Shown here: positions 57,731 through 64,000 of the stretch, in pieces
Layout of the letters: the number at the start of each line of letters is the position of its first letter
Numbering within the stretch: the first letter of the stretch is position 1
DNA from: Taudactylus pleione
Lineage: Eukaryota; Chordata; Amphibia; Anura; Myobatrachidae
Assembly: GCA_031769625.1 (NCBI GenBank)
Contig: JAUIMM010000719.1
Location: 1,833,501 to 1,897,500 of the forward strand
Reading direction: 5' to 3'
DNA length: 64,000 bases
Position numbers and translations under genes: made by a program
Notes under the pieces: model-generated
Seen by the model: the letters and a program-made list of their open reading frames with translations, nothing else
Databases searched by the model: none
Told to the model about the DNA's origin: nothing

Positions 57731-58590
57731 GTGTATTGGGAGGGGGAGGGGCCTAATGCATGAAGTTCCTGCCCCTATTAGAAGTCTTTTCTGCTCCCTG
57801 ATGCTGTATATAGAGGTAGGAAAGTGTGTGCGCGATCTCTGTCCCTTCTTAACCCCTCTCTCTCTCTCTATCTCCCCATCCCTCTATTTTTTAAATATCT
57901 ACATCTTTTTGTCTATTAAGATCCGGTGTGGTCACTAATTGTGGTCACATGATATTCTAGCTCGGGTATAAGAAGAGCTCTAGGTTTCACTTCCCGTATA
58001 CACCTTGAGGAAGGAACAAGTTTCCAAAATGCGTTGGTGTGGGGAGGACCACTGCCGTTTTGAGCCTGGAACCAGAGTCGGAAATGTCTTCCCACTGTAG
58101 GTAATGACCAATCCGCCCCTGACCCCACCTCATCAAGTTTGTTTAGGAGGATTTTAAAAGTGATGGGAATATTCTAAGCCAAGTTGAGGTTGTGATGGGA
58201 CTATTCTAAATACAGTTATTGTTACCCCTATTTTATAAGAAATCTGAAGTCTACACTTACCTTGTTATATTTTATCGTGTTTAGATTACTGGGACCCAGT
58301 TTGCAAAATCGAGACATAATTTATTACTTGTATGACTGAATCCAATTATAATATATATATAATTGTTTTATCACGAGCTCTGGTTTTTATCCTGTATGTG
58401 TAATATTCCTCTCTAAGACTCACACCAGTGTAGTGCAATCCCATACAATTTGTTTCTGCAAAAATAATTACCAATCAATCATAAATATAGATATACTGTA
58501 CAGTATAAATACTAATAATTACAAATAATTTGATGATCTCCTTATATAATCTATGCTCTTCCCACAATGCAACTCTGATTTGCTCTAAAA
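57731..58590. other. Unassigned sequence with a repeat-like patch
   Basis: CTTGAGGAAGGAACAAG followed by CCAAAATGCGTTGGTGTG (58002-58040) is reminiscent of widespread vertebrate repeat ends; the rest is A/T-rich. No gene is seen. Confidence 0.35.
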
Positions 58591-58908
58591 CACAGGTTCT
58601 CAAACTCGGTCCACAGGACCCCAAATAGTGCATGTTTTCCAGGTCTCCTCAGAAATCACAAGTTAAATAATCAGCATCACCTGTGGATCTTTTAAAATGT
58701 GTCAGTGAGTAATGACTACACCTGTGCACCTGCTGGGTGACCTGGGATATGTGTCAGTGAGTAATGACTACACCTGTGCACCTGCTGGGTGACCTGGGAT
58801 ATGTGTCAGTGAGTAATGACTACACCTATGTACCTGCTGGGTGACCTGGGAAATGTGTCAGTGAGCAATGAATACACCTGAGCGCCTGCTGGGTGACCAG
58901 TGAAATGT

Positions 58909-60020
58909 GGGCCTGATTCAGAGCCGCTCGTAAGCGGCCGCTCGTTCACTCCGAGCGATGTTCGCACATCTGCACATGCGTATGGGTTTTAGGGGGTCAT
59001 TCAGACCCGCTCTTGAGCAAAGTTCGCTCGCTAGCGGGTCGATGTTGTTAGACTGCGCATGCAGGAGCTCCGTCGTGCGTATGCGCGAGACCCGGTGCTT
59101 GGGGTCTCGCACCAAAGGGGGCGTGCTGTCGATGGTGACTGACAGCATGCCCCCTTTGGTGGGCGTGCCGGCCAGACGGAGGCGTTCCCATGGGAATGCC
59201 TACCATCTGAGTCCGGCCCCACTGACATCAGTAATGATGTCAGTGGGAGAGACTTTGGCTCTGATAGAGCCAAAATCACTCCTGGGCTTGCGCAAGCGAG
59301 ACCCTACCGCAGGGTCTCGTCGCAAGCCCGATGGTCGCGATGGTCTTTGACCATCGCGACCATCATCATGGACGCTCGCTATAACTGTGGGTGGTCACCC
59401 ACAGCTATACGAGCGTCCAGGAGGACGCTCCATTTTCATGGAGGAGGGCCCTGATTCAGAGCGAGCGCACTGGTCAGAGCGTCCGGCTCTGAATCAGGCC
59501 CTTAGTACGCATGCGCGAACCAGTCATTGTGATCGAAAATCATGTGCTCGCAAAATAGCGAATACCTGCTAATTTGAGTGACAGGAGGAGGCGTATGTGG
59601 GTGGTAACAGGGGAAGGTGCTTGAAAACGGGGAGTGGAGATCTGAACGCAGGCGTGCCAAACGGTCAAAACGGGCGTTTCAAGGGTGTGCATAATTAACA
59701 AAGCAGCGTCATTGACCACGTCACTTGGTTGTCTTTTAGCCTGAACTGCTCGCATGATTGCGGTAGGAAAATGCTACCACAAGAATAGCGAGCAGTTCAT
59801 ATGCCTTTCAAAGTACTCGATTAATCTAATAAATAGCGGAGATGACGTATGATGCGAGCGGCCAGGGGGCGTTTTTTCCAAAATAGTGAGCGCATATTTC
59901 GTTCGCTCGTTCAGACATAGAGGCGTCAACAGACCGCAAAGAGCGAGCGCTTAATTTAAATAGCCAGCCCCTTTTTCTGAACGAGCAGCCGCAAATAGCG
60001 TCCGGCTCTGAATCAGGCCC
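58909..60020. mobile_element. MITE family D, copy D4, split by a family A element
   Basis: It starts GGGCCTGATTCAGAGCCGCT and ends CCGGCTCTGAATCAGGCCC, with TGT at 58906-58908 and 60021-60023. Without it the array reads AATGTGTCAGTGAG as in every other unit. Its own sequence is interrupted from 58992 to 59501. Confidence 0.92.
58992..59501 (+). mobile_element. MITE family A, copy A4, nested in D4
   Basis: It starts GGGGGTCATTCAGACCC and ends CCGGCTCTGAATCAGGCCC, with TTA at 58989-58991 and 59502-59504. The family D sequence GGGTTTTAGTACGCATG, intact at 13287-13312, is exactly restored by removing it and one TTA. The interior shows the same hairpin chain as 21230-21777. Confidence 0.92.
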
Positions 60021-60771
60021 TGTGTCAGTGAGTAATGACTACACCTGTGCGCCTGCTGGGTGACCTGTGAAATGTGTCAGTGAGTAATGACTACACCTGT
60101 GCGCCTGCTGGGTGACCTGTGAAATGTGTCAGGGAATAATGGCTACACCTGTGCTCCTGCTGGGTGACCTGGGAAATGTGTCAGTGAGTAATGAATACAC
60201 CTGTGCACCTGCTGGGCTACCTGGGAAATGTGTCAGTGAGTAATGAATATATCTGTGCACCTTATGGATAACCTGGGAAATGTGTCAGTGAGTAGTGAAT
60301 ACACCTGTGCACCTGCTGGGTGACCTGGGAAATGTGTCAGTGAATAATGAATACACCTGTGCACCTGCTGGGTGACCTGGGAAATGTGTCAGTGAGTAAT
60401 GACTACACCTGTGCACCTGCTGGGGGACCTGGGAAATGTGTCAGTGAGTAATGACTACACCTGTGTACCTGCTGGGTGACCTGGGAAATGTGTTAGTGAG
60501 TAATGAATACACCTGTGTACCTTCTGGGTGACCTGGGAAATTGTCAGTGAGTAATGAATACACCTGTGTACCTGCTGGGTGACCTGGGAAATGTGTTAGT
60601 GAGTAATGAATACACCTGTGCCCCTGCTGGGTACCTGGGAAAATGTCAGTGAGTAATTAATACACCTGTGCACCTGCTGGGTGACCTGGGAAATGTGTCA
60701 ATGAGTAATGACTACACCTGTGCTGCTGCTGGGTGACCTGTGTGGGGGTCCTGAGAACCACTACTCTAAAA

Positions 60772-61576
60772 CATATATTATTTAAAAGAGAGCGCATACG
60801 GATGTCATTTTAAAAATACAGTAATCTTCTAATATACAAATTTATAAATAATAAAATATCAATATAAAAAAACATTTTCCAGAGTGAGAATAAAATATAA
60901 TCAATGAAAATATTCTAAGATGATTAATTTAAATAATTCAAGAGAGTAAGTGAAAACCACTTTGCAATGTCTGCTAATAGTTCAGGTCGCTCTTTTGGGA
61001 TAATACCTGTAGAAGCCAAAGATGTCAATAATATCAGTGCTGCACTATGCTCAAAGCCACATTAAGGTATGTGGGGGCCCCAGGCAGGGCAGCTAAAATG
61101 TGGGGGGGGCCTCCAAACCACATGGAGCCTCCGCCCCCTCCCCCAAATCCACACGGAGCTTACTGCCTCCCACCCGGCCCGTTTACCAGAAACCCCACAT
61201 CAGCATCATGGACGTGATGTGTCATATGACACTGATGAGGGGACTCTGGAGCCACATTCCCTATCTGGGACCAGGTGCCGCTGAACACCTGAACTCCGCC
61301 AGCGAGGAGAGAGGATAAGTGGCGAGGATGTACATAGTTTGACTCTGCGCTGCCTCTTCAAGGCAATGGCATCAAAATGACCACAATTACCAGTCCTAAG
61401 GGGAGATGGGGAGTCAGTGGACTCGCTGGCAATGGCTGCAGTTCCTCTCAGCATACTACATAAATACAGGGGAAGGGAAAAGGAAGAGAAGGAGGGGGCA
61501 GATTTAGGAGACAGGAAAATGCAGCATGTTGGTGGGTGGTCCTAGAGGTGGGGCCAGCTGTCAACACCTGATGGAC
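60772..61576. other. A/T-rich then GC-rich unassigned sequence
   Basis: From about 61060 the sequence GTGGGGGCCCCAGGC suggests the end of a further DNA transposon. No gene is recognised. Confidence 0.3.
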
Positions 61577-61579
61577 AGA

Positions 61580-62129
61580 GGGCCTGATTCAGACCCGCTC
61601 GCGAGCGCTATGTGCTTGCAAGTGGTTCGATGTTGGCCCAGTGTGCATGCGCACAATGGAGCTGGCTCCGTTGTGCGCATACACGAGACCCGGATAGCGA
61701 CGGGCAAGCCGTCGCTCCGGGTCTCGCTACAAAGGGGGCGTGCTGTCGATGTTGAGTGACAGCACGCCCCCTTGGTGGGAGGGCTGGGGGGCGTGGCTGC
61801 ACAGGCGGAGGCGTTCCCATGGGAACGCCTACCGTCTGGGGCCAGCCCCACTGACATCACAAGTGATGTCAGTGGGAGTGCTTTTGGCTCTGTCAGAGCC
61901 AAAAGCACTCTTGGGCTTGCGGCAACGAGACCCTACAACAAGGGTCTCGTCGCAAGCCCGATGGTCTTTATGGCCTTGTCCATCGTGACCATCTTCCTGG
62001 CCGCTCGCTATAGATGTGGGTGGTCACCCACAGCTATGTGAGCGACTAGGAGGCCTCTCTAAAAAAGAGAAGGATGGCCCTGATTCAGAGTGAGCGCTCT
62101 GTCAGAGGGTCCAGCTCTGAATCAGGGCC
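61580..62129 (+). mobile_element. MITE family A, complete copy A5
   Basis: It starts GGGCCTGATTCAGACCCGCT and ends CCAGCTCTGAATCAGGGCC, with AGA duplicated at 61577-61579 and 62130-62132. The hairpin chain is conserved, for example the GGGGGCGTGCTGTC/GACAGCACGCCCCC stem near 61735-61770. Confidence 0.9.
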
Positions 62130-62132
62130 AGA

Positions 62133-63404
62133 GTTAGTATGCAATAGTATTAAAATCCAATCAGTGGCTGGCTGGCAGTATTGGCTTGTGGTAATCCAGC
62201 CCTGCATGGCCTGGACTGTCCTCCCCAACACCTCAGACCACCCACTGGCCATAGAGATTCCCTCCCTAACTGAGTCCCTGGACTAACTGAGAGGCAGGCA
62301 GTAAGCAGAGAATGCTGTCCCAATGCTCTGGGGCCGGAAGCACTCTCATTTTAACAGCTCTGCCGTCAGATATGTGTGGCTTGTGCATGCTGGCAGCCAT
62401 CAGAGCGGTAGGATGCCCTGCCCACCCCTGCCTTCCCACACAGAACACAGCTAGCTGCTGGCAAAGTGCGGGGGTAGTGTCATCGTTCCCTCCCCCTTCA
62501 CTTTATGCATCCGGGCACACTCATCCCTGCCCCCATGTCTCTCATTCACGAGACACACAGCAGGCGAGCGCTGGAGCAGAGACCCGGCAGCTGTCTAAGC
62601 ACTGACAGCCAGGCCCGCCAAGAGGCACGGCGGTCCTGGGTAATAGGGGGCGTGGCCTAATCGCAAGAGGTGTTGCCACACCCCCTCCCAAAAAAAGAAA
62701 AAGATTTGCAGTTCCGCTTCCGCTGGCAAGGGGGGCGCTCCAAGCCCCCTCAACTCGGAGGAAAGCCAGGGGGGGCGCGACTAGTGTGATCGCTCCCCCC
62801 CCACAGTTAGGAGACAGTTGTGGTTGCAGCTCAGTACACCCTGTGTGCTGGGCTGCTATGAAGGGGGGGTGGAGCCGGACCTGGGAAAGCCCGAGCCCGG
62901 GTAATCTGTAACCGCTATCCCCCCTCTCAGCGCCCCTGCTGACAGCCTGTCAGGAGGGAGTCTTCCTCCTGCCCAGAGCACGGGCACTTTTGGAGGAACT
63001 CGCAGCTGTCCCACTGTTATTGTCAGCAGCATAGGCGGGGGAGGGGTGAGAGCATGAGTGTGTAACTTTTGGTGTCACCCCTTGGAGGTTGACACCCAGT
63101 GCGGCACCCCCCCCCCACTTGTGATGCCACTGGCTGCAGCTGCTCGAGCGGTCTCCCAATGATGCCCAGCACAAAGCAGTGTGTTCTGGGCAACTATGAT
63201 GTAAGATGGAGGGGGGGGGCAATGCCGGAGCCAGGCCCCTACTGGGCCCCTCCAGCAAGTTCTGTATTACAGATTCAGTAACAGATGTAGTGTCTCTCAA
63301 AACGCAACACTCAGGGCCCTTCATAGTTCATACAGTAAGTGACGCCTCCATATCTCCCGGCTGGTACACAGGTGTACTGTATTTGTTAGTAACTTACTGA
63401 ATGT
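62133..63404. other. GC-rich unassigned sequence, probably transposon debris
   Basis: Runs such as GGCCCGCCAAGAGGCACGG and CTACTGGGCCCCTCC suggest old DNA transposon pieces. Overlapping open frames lack known motifs. Confidence 0.3.
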
Positions 63405-63750
63405 AAAAACATTCAGTACTGTAAGTAATAAAATCTTGAAAAAGTTGGATTATGCTGTACAGTATGTTGCATGGCAGTAGTGCACCGGTAACAAGCAGTG
63501 TAGTCTTTTGTCTCATTTTTTTCTCCTCCAGAATGTACTGTAAAACTTTGGAACACATGAATGGGACATACTGTACTGCTTGTTGGTCTGGAGAAGGATC
63601 AAGAACTGTTGGTGCTGAATACTGTATTCCAAAAATGGTAAGTTTGTGATAGTCACAAGTAATCCTGTAGGTGGTGGGTACAGTACAGTATTATGTACTG
63701 TACACTGATAGCATTGAGTACCATATTTTAACTGTACAACTGTACTGATG
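63405..63750. other. TACTGTA-rich stretch
   Basis: The self-complementary core TACAGTA/TACTGTA and TGTACAGTA recur about ten times in 350 bp in both orientations. Probably a transposon interior; no gene. Confidence 0.4.
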
Positions 63751-63887
63751 TGTCCCGTGCTGCATGCAGTATAACAGCCGCGGCTTCTGAGCCCGGCCCC
63801 CATCCAGGAACAGGTGCCGCTGGACAGCTGTTCTTAGTAGGGTCACCTCGTCCCTGTGTGGGGGCCCCTCTATATACTCAAAACGAG

Positions 63888-64000
63888 TGATTAAACTCTT
63901 TGTGTATGATAAATGGTGCTCCAGCCAATCAGCTCCTAACTGTCATTTTTAAAACAAATGACAGTTGGGAGCTGATTGGCTTCAGCACCATTTAGCATAC
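63888..64000. mobile_element. Foldback MITE cut by the window edge
   Basis: The left arm ATGGTGCTCCAGCCAATCAG and CTCCTAACTGTCATTTTTAA pairs with ACAAATGACAGTTGGGAGC and TGATTGGCTTCAGCACCAT. The hairpin is nearly complete at the edge; a half copy lies at 48366-48480. Confidence 0.75.

Larger units (their letters stand above)
58700..60740. repeat. 52-bp minisatellite derived from the hAT MITE body
   Basis: The unit runs TGTGTCAGTGAGTAATGACT, ACACCTGTGCACCTGCTGGG, TGACCTGGGAAA. Starts at 58701 and 58753 fix the period. About four units lie before and fourteen after the nested element. Single copies of this stretch occur in related MITEs such as 21825-22025. Confidence 0.93.
58591..60763. mobile_element. 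hAT MITE expanded by a 52-bp minisatellite, with two nested insertions
   Basis: The left end CACAGGTTCTCAAACTCGG and the inverse of the right end, TAGTGGTTCTCAGGACC, are hAT-type inverted repeats. CTCTAAAA is perfectly duplicated at 58583-58590 and 60764-60771. The body contains CATGTTTTCCAGGTC and a 52-bp tandem array, interrupted by the element at 58909-60020. Confidence 0.9.

Overview
The window looks like a vertebrate nuclear chromosome segment, most likely from an anuran amphibian with a large, repeat-rich genome. The supporting evidence is a single-exon Mas-related-type receptor gene, olfactory receptor sequence, L2/CR1-type LINE and tRNA-headed SINE remnants, hAT and Harbinger transposon debris, many MITEs, and long minisatellites. 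There is no bacterial-style gene packing. Most long open frames are tandem repeats read through without stops and are not genes. The species cannot be named from the sequence.

Genes are few. An olfactory receptor N-terminus starts at 146 on the minus strand and runs off the left edge. A frameshifted olfactory receptor C-terminal remnant lies at 6683-6830 (minus). An intact 327-residue class A receptor of Mas-related (MRGPR) type is encoded at 39784-40767 (minus), with a splice acceptor just upstream of its start codon. A weak candidate gene with a possible 49-bp intron lies at 47426-47918 (minus).

The rest is a layered record of mobile elements. About sixteen related non-autonomous elements (here families A to E, 455-604 bp) share ends close to GGGCCTGATTCAG / CTGAATCAGGCCC. 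Thirteen of them have exact 3-bp target duplications, with several different A/T-rich trimers. Family A is a chain of back-to-back hairpins. Two hAT elements have perfect 8-bp target duplications (4907-5819 and 8496-10431). A third (58591-60763) has a perfect duplication, carries an internal 52-bp minisatellite, and was later hit by a family D element that was itself hit by a family A element. A decayed, possibly autonomous hAT relic fills about 49617-56866; a family C element splits its transposase frame at an exact AAT duplication. A degraded L2/CR1-like LINE covers 35296-38329 and a Harbinger transposase relic covers 2756-3275.

Tandem arrays punctuate the window: 26 bp (7430-8330), 11 bp (17160-19445), 38 bp (19498-19735), 41 bp (20030-20365), 29 bp (22950-24300), 79 bp (29200-30068), 31 bp (30485-31445), 15 bp (44232-45448) and 23 bp with a 460-bp higher-order period (46094-47150). 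Many sit inside, or touch, inverted-repeat elements. Nothing in the sequence links the genes into a pathway; the only functional theme is chemosensory-type receptors scattered in transposon debris.
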